Shown: positions 1-7,925, counted from the stretch's first letter. The stretch is 49,089 nucleotides of DNA from an uncultured Selenomonadales bacterium (GCA_900315155.1 OMYB01000019.1:1-49089); one strand, 5' to 3'. Numbers and translations: made by a program. The notes: generated by a model from the sequence alone, not told the origin.

Positions 1-147
1 CATGTGAACAGGTTCGACGCTCTTCTAAAAACTGCTCCGCCGAGTGGGGACGAATACATCAAATGGTGCAAAGAGAACAGCGATGCGTTAAAAAACGACC
101 CTGCTATTTCATTCTTGTATATCTACTATTCGATACCTGACGTATAA
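1..147 (+). CDS. C-terminal fragment of a secreted HExxH-type protein (paralogue of the 2597-3856 gene)
   Basis: An open frame enters from the left edge and stops with TAA at 145-147; only the last 48 codons are visible. The tail aligns with the C-terminus of the protein at 2597-3856: FDALLKTAPPSGDEYIKWC here against FDALFKAAPSKGTAYVEWC there, followed by similar NxxAL and aromatic-rich endings. It is therefore the 3' end of a tandem paralogue. The catalytic part lies outside the window, so its integrity cannot be judged. It converges with the minus-strand gene ending at 188, the same arrangement as in the second copy. Confidence 0.75.
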   Translation, partial: HVNRFDALLKTAPPSGDEYIKWCKENSDALKNDPAISFLYIYYSIPDV

Positions 148-182
148 AAAAGCAAGGAACTACATTGTTCCCTGCTTTTTTT
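146..182. terminator. Bidirectional intrinsic terminator
   Basis: Arms at 146-160 and 167-182 pair around the loop TACATT with one mismatch, and have A- and T-runs on the two sides. It lies between convergent stop codons at 147 and 188 and can serve both genes. Confidence 0.8.
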
Positions 183-187
183 GATAC

Positions 188-2458
188 TCAGAGTTTTTCG
201 GCTCTGTTAGCCATATTCTGGCCAGTAGCGGTGTCCATATCTCCTGTTTTTGTGAATTTCTTGATGTCGATACCGAACCTGCTCGCGTAGGAGGTTGCTG
301 AATTTACTGCGTGGTTTGCAAAATCCTTGACTTTATCTAATGTGCTCTTCTTTTGGTTATCGGAAACCTTTGCTTTTGTGTTCGTAGTGATGTTTGTTGG
401 GATTTTTGCCGCCTTTTCTTGATGGGTTGCCGTAGCCTCGTTGCTCTTGGACGATGTGGCTTCCACAGCTTTTTGGCTTTCTTCTTCTTTCTTGTTCGTA
501 TCGAAGAAGCCCATGATTCTGCTGACCGCCGAACCTTCAGGCATGTATTCCCTGCTCTCATGTTCGTAGGCTTTGGCTTTCATGTCCTTGATGTTCGTAT
601 CTTGGAAACCGTTGCCCGTGATGTCTTTTCCGTCCTTGGTATAAACCCTGCCGTCCTTGCCCAAGGTCATGTCGTTCAGGTCGATGCCCGTTTCCGCTTT
701 CCATGCTTCGGGGTCTACTTCGGTGAAGTCCTGATTGTACCATTTGCCATTGGCCTTTTGGTACAGCGGGTAGGTTGCTCCCGAATCTGCATGGACTGCT
801 GTCGCTTGGTAAGCGAGCTTGCCCATTCTTGCGGAAGCATCCGCATCATCATAGATTTGGTTGACCCCAATGATTTGGCGGTTTTCATCCATGAGGTTGA
901 TGTTGCCGCTCATGACGTATCTGCCAACCGTAGAACCATTGGCATCCTTTCCTGCATCGAACTTCGCCGAGAACACGGCGGTCTTGCCGTTCATGCTCGA
1001 ACCGATGTTCTTGCAGGTATCTTTGCCAATGTTGTTGGCTTCATCGGCTTCAAAGAAGTTGGTCGCACCGCTTTCATCGGAAACCTTGATTTTGCAGACG
1101 TTGGCTTTATCGTCCCACTCTGCTCCGTTAACCACTCCCTCTACCTTAGCCGTTGAACCGTTAAGTTCGTCAACGGCTTTGTTGAGGTCGTCATCCGTAC
1201 CGTTGTTGACGGTGATTTCGGTTGTGGTTGTCTTGCTTTCCGATTCCGACTCGCCAGAAATGGAAATATCGCCTGATTTGTATTTATATCCAAGGAGGAC
1301 TTTCCCTGCATCCTTGTTGATAAGGGACATGTAGGTGTGTTTCGTCGAACCCTTGTTCTTGCCATTGGAAATTTCGACCGTACCGATAATCTCGAAGCGG
1401 ATTGGCATTGGCGTTGACATTTCACCGCCGAGATATTCTTTTTCTTTGTTTGAGCCATCGTTTGTAAGCAGGACAATCGGCTCGCCGAGCTTACCCGTCG
1501 CGGTCTTCTGCACGAACCTCGTACCTGTCTTGTCGGCTTTGACGTAGTAATGCACGATAACCGTGAGCTTTTCGGTCGGAATTTCGACATTCTTGGTTGT
1601 TTTCCCGTCCGAAATGTCAATGTTCGCCCCCGTTGCCTTGACCGTCAATGTGAGCGGGGCATCGCCGCTTGCATTGAGGTTATATACGTTACTGATGGTC
1701 GTGCCTGTATTTCCAAAGGGAACATTGACGTTATGTTCCACTTGGTTCTCGTGTTGCGGGCTTACGGTTGTCGTAACATTCTTGAACTGAAGAACCTTGC
1801 GTTCTGCCCCGTACTGCTTGCGGATGTTCAGGAACATATCACCAAAGTTTTGGGCTTGTCCTTGCTTGTCGTCCTTTTTGCTACTCGGTTCGACGTTCGT
1901 ATTCTCCTTATCCTGTGAGTTCATTCCGAACCCGCCGCCCATCATAGCCATCATGCCAAGGAGATTTGAGAAGTTGTCCTTGTCATCCTTCTTGGACGAG
2001 GACGTTGAGCTTGTGCTCGAAGCCGTGTCCGTAGCCGTGGAGTAGCAACCAAGCACCCCGCTCTTGCCCGAACGGTAGTACGGCTGGTTCGCAGGACAGC
2101 ACTTGTTCGAGTCCTGAATCAGCGTCATCCCGCTCCCGCAGGTTGCGGTCGTCGTGCCGTCGGCGTTCTTCTTCGTCGTGGCATCCGTAGCCGTCGTAGC
2201 CTTTGCATTGGAATTAGCGTTCACCTGTTGCATTTCCAAGGCGGCAATTGCCTTGGAATAGGCTTTCGCATTATCAGACAAGGTGTTCGTGTCGCACTTG
2301 GTCTTCTCGTCGCTTACCGCCGTGTCAGATGCTTTCTTTGCATCGTCCAAGGCAGTTTTCGCGGCTGTCTGTTTGGTCTTCAGGGCTTCGAGAGCGGTAT
2401 TTGCTTTTTCAAGCTCCGATTTCTTGGTGTCGGCGGCAACCTTGTCATTCTTTTCCAA
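188..2458 (-). CDS. Large hypothetical protein with coiled-coil N-terminus and Cys-rich motif
   Basis: I do not recognise this protein of about 756 residues. The N-terminal 60 or so residues are a Lys/Ala/Glu coiled coil. A Thr/Ala/Ser-rich stretch follows, holding a compact cysteine motif (CGSGMTLIQDSNKCC ... GVLGC), then a Met/Gly patch (GMMAMMGGGFGM), a long Thr/Asn-rich beta-type region and a Lys/Gln-rich C-terminal tail. This composition suggests a surface or structural protein, which is inference. The frame stays open upstream to 2878, but that part overlaps the plus-strand gene and its promoter. The first start with a plausible ribosome site is TTG at 2458, about 10 bases after GAGGG. 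No signal peptide is seen, so the 5' end may have been lost. It forms a two-gene cassette with the adjacent HExxH protein gene. Confidence 0.6.
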   Translation of the reverse strand: MEKNDKVAADTKKSELEKANTALEALKTKQTAAKTALDDAKKASDTAVSDEKTKCDTNTLSDNAKAYSKAIAALEMQQVNANSNAKATTATDATTKKNADGTTTATCGSGMTLIQDSNKCCPANQPYYRSGKSGVLGCYSTATDTASSTSSTSSSKKDDKDNFSNLLGMMAMMGGGFGMNSQDKENTNVEPSSKKDDKQGQAQNFGDMFLNIRKQYGAERKVLQFKNVTTTVSPQHENQVEHNVNVPFGNTGTTISNVYNLNASGDAPLTLTVKATGANIDISDGKTTKNVEIPTEKLTVIVHYYVKADKTGTRFVQKTATGKLGEPIVLLTNDGSNKEKEYLGGEMSTPMPIRFEIIGTVEISNGKNKGSTKHTYMSLINKDAGKVLLGYKYKSGDISISGESESESKTTTTEITVNNGTDDDLNKAVDELNGSTAKVEGVVNGAEWDDKANVCKIKVSDESGATNFFEADEANNIGKDTCKNIGSSMNGKTAVFSAKFDAGKDANGSTVGRYVMSGNINLMDENRQIIGVNQIYDDADASARMGKLAYQATAVHADSGATYPLYQKANGKWYNQDFTEVDPEAWKAETGIDLNDMTLGKDGRVYTKDGKDITGNGFQDTNIKDMKAKAYEHESREYMPEGSAVSRIMGFFDTNKKEEESQKAVEATSSKSNEATATHQEKAAKIPTNITTNTKAKVSDNQKKSTLDKVKDFANHAVNSATSYASRFGIDIKKFTKTGDMDTATGQNMANRAEKL

Positions 2459-2521
2459 AGAGGAGATTCCCTCTAAAATTTCAATCTTGGTAGAGAAATT
2501 TAATAAATTCAATAAAAAATC

Positions 2522-2550
2522 AACAAAATATACGAAAAATGATTTATAAT
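2522..2550 (+). promoter_or_regulatory. Candidate promoter for the HExxH protein gene
   Basis: A perfect TATAAT at 2545-2550 lies in an AT-rich stretch 46 bases before the ATG at 2597. The matching -35 position (2522-2527) is weak. The segment 2459-2596 has the base composition of a divergent intergenic region. Confidence 0.5.
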
Positions 2551-2596
2551 TAGTGACTAGAGGAAGCAATAGTAGTAAAAATGAGGTGAAAATACC

Positions 2597-3856
2597 ATGC
2601 GAAACAAAGCAAAGCTCGCCGTCCTTCTCGGCCTCGCGCTCATGGCGGCGTACCCGATGGAGGCATCGGCGAATCAGTACACCGTCAGCAATGGGGAGCG
2701 GGAGCACTACGAGGAAACCCTGCGTAACCTCGGCTATACCGACGGGGTGGGACACTCCGTCGCGGACATCGCGAAAATCGCCAAGGACATCATCAGGGCG
2801 AACCCCTCGAAACTGACCGACGACCCGAACGTGACTCCGAGGTATATCAAGCCGATTTGCCAAAATGCGAGCGGGCATACCTACGAGTTCGGATATGGTG
2901 GAATTGATATTGGCTCGAAAGACCTAATATTTAATGCAACATATCGTGGTGATAATTCTAAAACATTTGAAAAGGCGGACTTTTACCCCGAACTCTATAT
3001 GTACAATGCCACGATAGCCAATGACCTCGCCCACGAGATGGGACATTGGTATGGCAATACAGACGATTACAGCATGGCAGAGGAAGACCGTGCCGACAAT
3101 TACGCCATGGAGTTTTCTGAACCTTTGGAATATGGTTCTTATGCAGGACAATGGCTGTCGTATGAAAGTGCGGGTAGCGCAGGGCGCAACCACAAGGAAA
3201 CCTATTACGATGCTCAGGACGCTTTGGAATATATCGAAAAGGCGAGCAAGGGACACATCAAGTTCGCCGATATGTATAAAGGACAGTTTAGCCATATCGA
3301 GTTTGACGGAAAGACTTTCCTGCAAGAAAACATCCTTTCGAGGGATGATTATATGTCGGATAATGTATATCCCGTCGTTCGCAAGGACTCTGAGAAATGG
3401 AAAGACTTTGTGGTTGATAAAGTCCACAACATCCAAAATATCAATGAGGCTTACAATCCGAGCGATACATATCATGAGGTTTACGTTGCCGCTCAGATTG
3501 CCTTTGCTATCAAGTACAATGTGTTCGATGCAAAACATACTCATGTCATTGACGCTTGGAGCTTTTGGCATGACGGCGAAGCTGTGACCGCCGAAAACCA
3601 GCAGCATCACGATACTCTCTCCAAGTGGACGGTGCTCTATTTCGATAACCCGTTGAACGGCGGGCGGAAAATCGTAGACCTTTATCCATATACGACCGAA
3701 GAATTGTCTGCCAAGTATGATGAATTTGACGCACTCTTCAAAGCCGCTCCATCAAAAGGTACGGCTTATGTAGAATGGTGTAAAGCTAACCGCAAAGCAT
3801 TGAGTACCAATATGGCTATCCCATTTTGGTATATCTGTCATTGGTTTATCCATTGA
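2597..3856 (+). CDS. Secreted zinc metallopeptidase-like protein (HExxH)
   Basis: The 419-residue protein begins with a clear Sec signal peptide (Lys-rich start, hydrophobic core, ASA cleavage near residue 25). The sequence HEMGH at 146-150 is a gluzincin-type HExxH zinc motif. EEDRADNYAMEF follows at 162-173; an E-x-x-A-D helix of this kind provides the third zinc ligand in several HExxH families. A secreted or periplasmic peptidase is therefore likely, but no named family could be assigned and the substrate is unknown. GAGGTGA lies 7 bases before the ATG. The last 45 residues resemble the fragment at 1-147, showing a tandem paralogue. Downstream it converges with a truncated minus-strand gene across a terminator. 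Confidence 0.75.
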   Translation: MRNKAKLAVLLGLALMAAYPMEASANQYTVSNGEREHYEETLRNLGYTDGVGHSVADIAKIAKDIIRANPSKLTDDPNVTPRYIKPICQNASGHTYEFGYGGIDIGSKDLIFNATYRGDNSKTFEKADFYPELYMYNATIANDLAHEMGHWYGNTDDYSMAEEDRADNYAMEFSEPLEYGSYAGQWLSYESAGSAGRNHKETYYDAQDALEYIEKASKGHIKFADMYKGQFSHIEFDGKTFLQENILSRDDYMSDNVYPVVRKDSEKWKDFVVDKVHNIQNINEAYNPSDTYHEVYVAAQIAFAIKYNVFDAKHTHVIDAWSFWHDGEAVTAENQQHHDTLSKWTVLYFDNPLNGGRKIVDLYPYTTEELSAKYDEFDALFKAAPSKGTAYVEWCKANRKALSTNMAIPFWYICHWFIH

Positions 3857-3863
3857 ATCAAAA

Positions 3864-3885
3864 CGAGGAGCTTAATTGCTCCTCG
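3864..3885. terminator. Terminator hairpin between convergent genes
   Basis: CGAGGAGC and GCTCCTCG pair perfectly around TTAATT, 8 bases after the stop at 3856 and 17 bases before the opposing stop at 3903. The T-run is short (CTTCTTT). Confidence 0.7.
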
Positions 3886-3902
3886 CTTCTTTAGTTATGC
3901 GG

Positions 3903-4091
3903 TTAGGCGTTCCCGCTTGAATCTATCTTGTCTTGACGTGTCTTTTGCTGACTAGCGGCGAACGGGTATTTCTGTTCGTCGATTTTTTGCGTTATTCCAC
4001 CAAAGGCAGAAGAACCAACGTATCTCAGAACATTGCCTGCCGTAGTCGGCAAATTCGTTTTGTTTTGAGCCGCGTTTACCGAGGTTTTATA
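3903..4091 (-). pseudogene. 3' remnant of a minus-strand gene cut by the IS element
   Basis: On the minus strand an open frame of about 61 codons runs from the IS edge to a TAA at 3903-3905 (tail ...KIDSSGNA). Read into the IS it soon meets a stop, so the upstream part has been lost. Composition (Thr, Asn, Gln and Lys rich) and position, convergent with the HExxH gene across a hairpin, match the 188-2458 gene of the first cassette. It may be the tail of a paralogue, although the residue similarity I can see is weak. The plus-strand frame at 3933-4121 over the same DNA has no ribosome site or recognisable content. Confidence 0.5.
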
Positions 4092-4131
4092 ATGGGCCCC
4101 TTGTCAAGACCACTGATTTAAATTTTAAGAG
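4088..4131. repeat. Right inverted repeat (IRR) of the IS
   Basis: This end lies beyond the 3' end of orfB. It contains an outward-facing TTGACA on the minus strand (complement of 4102-4107), 14 bases from the tip, as in the junction promoters of IS3-family circles. Confidence 0.7.
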
Positions 4132-4133
4132 TG

Positions 4134-5012
4134 TCAAGCAATGTGGATAACCCTTTGGCCTGAGAAGTATCCGTTGTAGATATCTTCCGGCGTGCTGTAG
4201 TCGAGAGCTGCATGAGGCCGTTCCGTGTTGTACTCATGGACGTAGCGTTTTATCAGCTGACGCAACTCCCTTGGTGAGCTGTAGTCGTTGGGGTAAATCT
4301 GCTCAATCTTGAGGCTGCGGAACCAGCGCTCAATCATAATGTTGTCGGCCCAGCGGCTCTTGCCGTCCATGCTCTGTCGAATGTGCATATCTTTGAGCAG
4401 CTGCTTGTACTCGTCACTGGTGAACTGGCAACCCTGGTCGGAGTTCAGGATGGCTGGTCGGCCATGTGCCGCTACGGCCTCCCTGACAGCGTGGATAACC
4501 GACTGGGTATCCAAGGTATCGGACAGGTAGTATCCGACGATTTTTCGGCTGCACCAGTCAATCAGCGCCGTCAGGTACATGTGGCTTCGCTTCATCGGAA
4601 TGTAGGTGATATCTATGGACCAGACTTGGTTTGGGAAGTTGGCTTCGTAGTTTCGCAGCAGATATGGCACGATTGCCTCCTTGAAATTACGCTTGGAAAG
4701 ATTCATCTTGGGATAAATTGCATGGATGCCCATTTGGTTCATGAGCCGGCGCACGGTCTTGCGGCAGATGGTGTAGCCGTCCTTGCGCAGCTGAATCACC
4801 AGCTTGCGTGAACCAAGATACGGCTGCTTCGTGTGCCAGTAGTCTATGCGCTTCATGAGCTCCTCCTGCAGCGCCAGATACGCCTCGTCAGGCTCTTTGG
4901 GCTCGTAGTATAGGCTGGAGCGATTGATACCAAGCAACTCACACTGACGCCGCACGGAGAGCTTGTCATCCTTTTGGATCATAGTCCGGCATTTCTGGGA
5001 TGGGTTCTCCAA
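4134..5012 (-). CDS. IS3-family transposase OrfB (DDE integrase)
   Basis: The 292-residue protein has an N-terminal HTH_21-like region (QPYLGSRKLVIQLRKDGY) and an rve integrase core. The catalytic triad is D134 (VWSIDITYIPM), D192 (LNSDQGCQF) and E228 (IERWFRSLK), giving the usual D-x35-E spacing, so the enzyme looks intact. Its ATG at 5012 lies inside orfA, overlapping it by 47 bases. Relative to orfA the frame is +1 (equivalent to -2), not the -1 frame usual in this family. No A6G slippery heptamer was seen in the overlap; translational coupling from the internal ATG is possible. Confidence 0.9.
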   Translation of the reverse strand: MENPSQKCRTMIQKDDKLSVRRQCELLGINRSSLYYEPKEPDEAYLALQEELMKRIDYWHTKQPYLGSRKLVIQLRKDGYTICRKTVRRLMNQMGIHAIYPKMNLSKRNFKEAIVPYLLRNYEANFPNQVWSIDITYIPMKRSHMYLTALIDWCSRKIVGYYLSDTLDTQSVIHAVREAVAAHGRPAILNSDQGCQFTSDEYKQLLKDMHIRQSMDGKSRWADNIMIERWFRSLKIEQIYPNDYSSPRELRQLIKRYVHEYNTERPHAALDYSTPEDIYNGYFSGQRVIHIA

Positions 5013-5304
5013 CCGCGCGAAAGCAGTCCTGAAGAAAATCGCGTTCCAGCGTCAGCTGGCCGATGGTCTTAAGCATCTGATCGTTCTTTATCTTCAGGTC
5101 GGCCTCCTTTCTCTGGGCGCTTTTCTGCTCAGTGTCTGATTCGAAAGCCATGTGGGCGTTGGCGAGAAAATCCTGTTTCCATTTCCGGACCATATTCGGG
5201 CTTAGGTTATTCTCTGAGCAGATCTCATTGAACTCCTTGGAGCCTTCCAGGATGGTCAGGACGATCTTCGTCTTGAATTCGGCGGTGTACTTTTTCTTTG
5301 GCAT
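4966..5304 (-). CDS. IS3-family transposase OrfA
   Basis: The 112-residue protein starts MPKKKYTAEFKTKIVLTIL and carries the HTH of IS3 OrfA (NNLSPNMVRKWKQDF) followed by a leucine-rich coiled coil (DQMLKTIGQLTLERDFL) used for dimerisation and interaction with the OrfAB transposase. It binds the element ends and regulates transposition in related elements. GGAGGT lies about 6 bases before the ATG at 5304. The length is normal for the family and there are no disruptions. Confidence 0.9.
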   Translation of the reverse strand: MPKKKYTAEFKTKIVLTILEGSKEFNEICSENNLSPNMVRKWKQDFLANAHMAFESDTEQKSAQRKEADLKIKNDQMLKTIGQLTLERDFLQDCFRAVGEPIPEMPDYDPKG

Positions 5305-5346
5305 GATCCATTACCTCCAGTGATGTTACTTGGTATTGTATCACAC

Positions 5347-5390
5347 CCTTAAAAATTTTACCGCTGGTCTAAATCTTTGGGTCCATTATA
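5347..5390. repeat. Left inverted repeat (IRL) of the IS
   Basis: This is the end upstream of orfA. Read inward on the minus strand it begins TATAATGGACCC, so a perfect -10 hexamer sits at the tip. Confidence 0.7.
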
Positions 5391-5535
5391 TATAGCCGAA
5401 AATGCCCTGCGCCCGACGGAAAGCGCGAAGATCAAATGCGGCGCTGCGCATTTCCGGGCGCTCGGTGAGGATGTCGATTTCACAAAAGCAAGTAACTACC
5501 ATGATCTCATGGGAGAGATTGGAGGAGATATGTAA
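5391..5535 (+). pseudogene. 3' remnant of a type III restriction (Res-like) gene
   Basis: A plus-strand frame runs from the IS edge to TAA at 5533-5535. The residues (ALRPTESAKIKCGAAHFRAL, then ...LMGEIGGDM) resemble, from memory, the C-terminus of type III restriction Res/DEAD-helicase subunits, where an ES-x-KIxCGxxHFxALG pattern closes the protein. Everything upstream, including helicase and nuclease domains, is missing; no Mod gene is present. The IS marks the exact 5' break. The rest of the gap up to dcuC (5536-5675) is AT-rich and holds no further gene. Confidence 0.55.
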
Positions 5536-5675
5536 TAAAACACAAATGCACAGTGGGAAAATAATTTTTGAGAAAAAATATTTTTGTATGTGTAAACTTG
5601 TAAACAGGATTTATGCCTCCGATGAGGAATCATTAATGATGGTAGTCATATTGATTCCTTGGAGGGGGTTTTTCT

Positions 5676-7058
5676 ATGTTGGGCTTGTTTATTGCCCTGG
5701 TGGTTGTTGTATGGGTTGCGCGGCTGGTGCTGAAGAAGTATCCGGCGCAGCCTGTGCTTTTTACGGCGGGCGTCGTGATGATGATCCTGACGCTGGTCTT
5801 TGGGCTGGGGGAAATCCTGCCGGCGAAGACGTCGACGGGATCGCCGTGGCTGGATATCATCCAGTCGATCAGTCTGGCGTTCTCGAGCCGTGCGGCGAAG
5901 CTGGGCATGATTATCATGCTGATTGGCGGTTTCTCGATGTACATGGATCGGATCGGCGCGAGTACGGCGCTCGTCCGCGTCGCGATCAAGCCGCTGCAGA
6001 AGATCGGCCGGCCGTATCTCATGCTGGCACTGACGTCGATCCTGGCGAACGTGCTCGCGATGTTCATCAGTTCGGCCTCAGGCTTTGGCCTGCTCCTGAT
6101 GGTGACGATGTATCCGGTGCTTGTCCGCCTCGGCGTGAGCCGAATCGCGGCCTGCGCCGTTATCGCTACGGCTTCGGCGCCTGGCTGGGGACCGGCTGGT
6201 GCTGACAGTATCTATGCAGCGGAATTGATCGGCATGGAGATTGTCCCATATTTTATCCAGTACCAGGTTCCGGTCGGCATTGCGACGGTCCTGACGCTGG
6301 CGGTTGCTCATTATGTGGTGCAGCAGTATCTCGATCGTAAGCATCCGGATGACATGGCAGGCAAAGATGTCTCGGCTAACGTAACAGAGGAGCAGGCGAA
6401 AGCACAGGAGGCGCCGCAGGTGCCCGGATTTTATGCCTTGCTGCCGACGCTGCCGCTGCTCATCGTGCTGGTATTCGGGCTCGTGGACTTCGGCGTAAAG
6501 ATGGATATCAGTCTCGCGACGCTCGTGTCGCTCGCCATCACAATGGTGATCGAGTTCCTGCGCCATCGCAACGGTTTGGAGGTTTGCAAGGGTGTGACGG
6601 CCTTCTGGGATGGCATGGGCCTGCAGATGGCGACGGTGGTCACGCTCGTCGTCGCGGCGGAGACATTCTCAAAGGGTCTCATTTCTCTTGGCGCGATCAA
6701 CACGCTCATCACGGGCGCACAGGAAGCCGGCTTCGGCGGCATCGGCATGATGTTCATCTTTGTGGCGATCATCATCGGCGCGACGCTCATCACGGGTTCC
6801 GGCAATGCGACGTTCTTTGCGTTCGTGCCTCTGGCGCCGAAAGTCGCGGCTCTCTCGGGCATCGCCCCGGTGCTGCTCGTCCTGCCGATGAACTTCATTT
6901 CGAACCTCGCGCGCTCGATGTCGCCGATTGCGGCGGTCATGATCGTCGTGGCCGGCGCGGCGCATTTGTCGCCGATGGATCTGGCAAAGCGCACGTTCAT
7001 CCCCGTGGCCATTGCCTCGGTCGTGAATATTGCGCTGACGCTGATTCTGTTTTTCTGA
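5676..7058 (+). CDS. dcuC: DcuC-family anaerobic C4-dicarboxylate transporter
   Basis: The 460-residue polytopic membrane protein has about 12 hydrophobic segments and matches the length of E. coli DcuC (about 460). Diagnostic stretches include the glycine/serine-rich FISSASGFGLLLM, SAPGWGPAGADS and ITGSGNATFFAF. DcuC proteins act in the inner membrane in succinate efflux or fumarate/succinate exchange during anaerobic growth, which fits an organism that also carries mdh (36509). GGAGGGGG lies 8 bases before the ATG. A charged cytoplasmic loop near residues 215-245 (KHPDDMAGKD...) is usual. It starts a unit with the MBL-fold gene 35 bases downstream. Short-chain fatty acid or other carboxylate substrates cannot be excluded. 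Confidence 0.85.
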   Translation: MLGLFIALVVVVWVARLVLKKYPAQPVLFTAGVVMMILTLVFGLGEILPAKTSTGSPWLDIIQSISLAFSSRAAKLGMIIMLIGGFSMYMDRIGASTALVRVAIKPLQKIGRPYLMLALTSILANVLAMFISSASGFGLLLMVTMYPVLVRLGVSRIAACAVIATASAPGWGPAGADSIYAAELIGMEIVPYFIQYQVPVGIATVLTLAVAHYVVQQYLDRKHPDDMAGKDVSANVTEEQAKAQEAPQVPGFYALLPTLPLLIVLVFGLVDFGVKMDISLATLVSLAITMVIEFLRHRNGLEVCKGVTAFWDGMGLQMATVVTLVVAAETFSKGLISLGAINTLITGAQEAGFGGIGMMFIFVAIIIGATLITGSGNATFFAFVPLAPKVAALSGIAPVLLVLPMNFISNLARSMSPIAAVMIVVAGAAHLSPMDLAKRTFIPVAIASVVNIALTLILFF

Positions 7059-7093
7059 TGCATGGTATGAGGATATGAAGGGGGAAGTTTGTC

Positions 7094-7822
7094 GTGGAGA
7101 AAGAGCCGATGGAGGTTACGTATCTGTTTAACAGCGGATTTCTCGTGCACTGCGGGCGCACGCTTCTGGTGTTTGATGACTACCAGGATGAGGCGGGCGT
7201 TGTGGAGCGGGCGGTGGCTGCTGGGGATTTCGACCAGTTGTATATGTTTGCCTCGCATGCGCATTTCGACCATTTCGATCCGCATATCCTCGACTACCGG
7301 GAAGCGGTCACGCGCTATATTTTCAGCTATGATATCCGCCGCACCGTGCGCGGCAAGCGGTTCCCGCAGGAGCAGGTGGTCTATCTGCAGCGCTACAGCA
7401 CGTGGGAGGACGAGCATATCCACGTGGAGTCGTTCAGCTCGACGGATTGCGGCGTATGCTTCCGCGTGACGCTGAAGGAGACGGGACGTACGCTGTTCCA
7501 CGCCGGGGACTTCAACTGGTGGGACTGGAGCGGGGATACAGATGAGCACCGGCAGATGGCGGCGCGCGCCTTTCAGGAGCAGCTCGGACGGCTGGAGGGG
7601 ATGCAGGCCGATGTGGCGTTCTTCCCCGTGGATGACCGTTTGGAGGAGTGCCGGGATAAGGGTGCCCGGGCGTTCTGCGCGGCGACGGACTGCGGCGCGC
7701 TCGTAACCATGCATTCGCCGAATTTCCCGGCGTGGGTGCCGCCACAGGATTTCTTTGGTGAGAAAACGCCGATCCCGGTCTGGTCGCCGCGCACGCCGGG
7801 CGAGAGCCGGACGTTTGGATAA
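7094..7822 (+). CDS. MBL-fold metallohydrolase
   Basis: The 242-residue protein has the metallo-beta-lactamase signature SHAHFDHFD (HxHxDH, residues 54-61), a second metal region HAGDFNWWDW near 138 and a C-terminal MHSPNFP that may supply the last His. It resembles the short UlaG/YtnP-like hydrolases of Firmicutes, for which substrates are mostly unknown. GTG at 7094 is chosen because GGGGGAAG lies 7 bases upstream and the product then begins MEKEPMEVTYLFNSGF, a typical first beta strand. It follows dcuC closely and ends before a strong terminator. Confidence 0.8.
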   Translation: MEKEPMEVTYLFNSGFLVHCGRTLLVFDDYQDEAGVVERAVAAGDFDQLYMFASHAHFDHFDPHILDYREAVTRYIFSYDIRRTVRGKRFPQEQVVYLQRYSTWEDEHIHVESFSSTDCGVCFRVTLKETGRTLFHAGDFNWWDWSGDTDEHRQMAARAFQEQLGRLEGMQADVAFFPVDDRLEECRDKGARAFCAATDCGALVTMHSPNFPAWVPPQDFFGEKTPIPVWSPRTPGESRTFG

Positions 7823-7861
7823 AACCGCTCGGCTTCGGAAGATACCGATTGTGTACTTTGC

Positions 7862-7905
7862 CCTGGCGGGCAGCTGCTCATGCAGGCTGTCTGCCAGGTT
7901 TTTTT
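7862..7905 (+). terminator. Intrinsic terminator after the MBL gene
   Basis: CCTGGCGGGCAGC (7862 onward) pairs with GCTGTCTGCCAGG (to 7898), followed by seven T at 7899-7905. Confidence 0.85.
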
Positions 7906-7925
7906 ATGCGGGAAACCATTCTGTC

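Larger units (their letters stand above)
4088..5390 (-). mobile_element. IS3-family insertion sequence, IS150-like ends
   Basis: The element carries overlapping orfA and orfB on the minus strand, bounded by imperfect inverted repeats. Both ends read inward as TATAATGG(A/G)CCC and match further at AGACCA, AAATTTTAAG and GTGT. If TATA is counted as target site instead, the element is 4092-5386 flanked by TATA on both sides; because TATA is palindromic the sequence cannot decide. With tips at 4088 and 5390 the flanking triplets (TTT and TAT) differ, so there is no clear target duplication. Genes on both sides are broken and unrelated, which fits a deletion or recombination at the IS. Confidence 0.85.

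Noticed and set aside
2459..2878. Upstream extension of the 188-2458 gene to an ATG at 2878
   Set aside because: It would overlap the signal peptide region and promoter of the plus-strand HExxH gene, and the extra residues look like antisense translation.
3933..4121. Plus-strand 62-codon frame beside the IS
   Set aside because: It has no ribosome site, crosses the IS edge and has no protein-like pattern; the opposite strand has a better reading.
4085..5393. Target site duplication of the IS as TTT/TAT
   Set aside because: The triplets differ; TATA on both sides is possible but cannot be separated from the inverted repeat.
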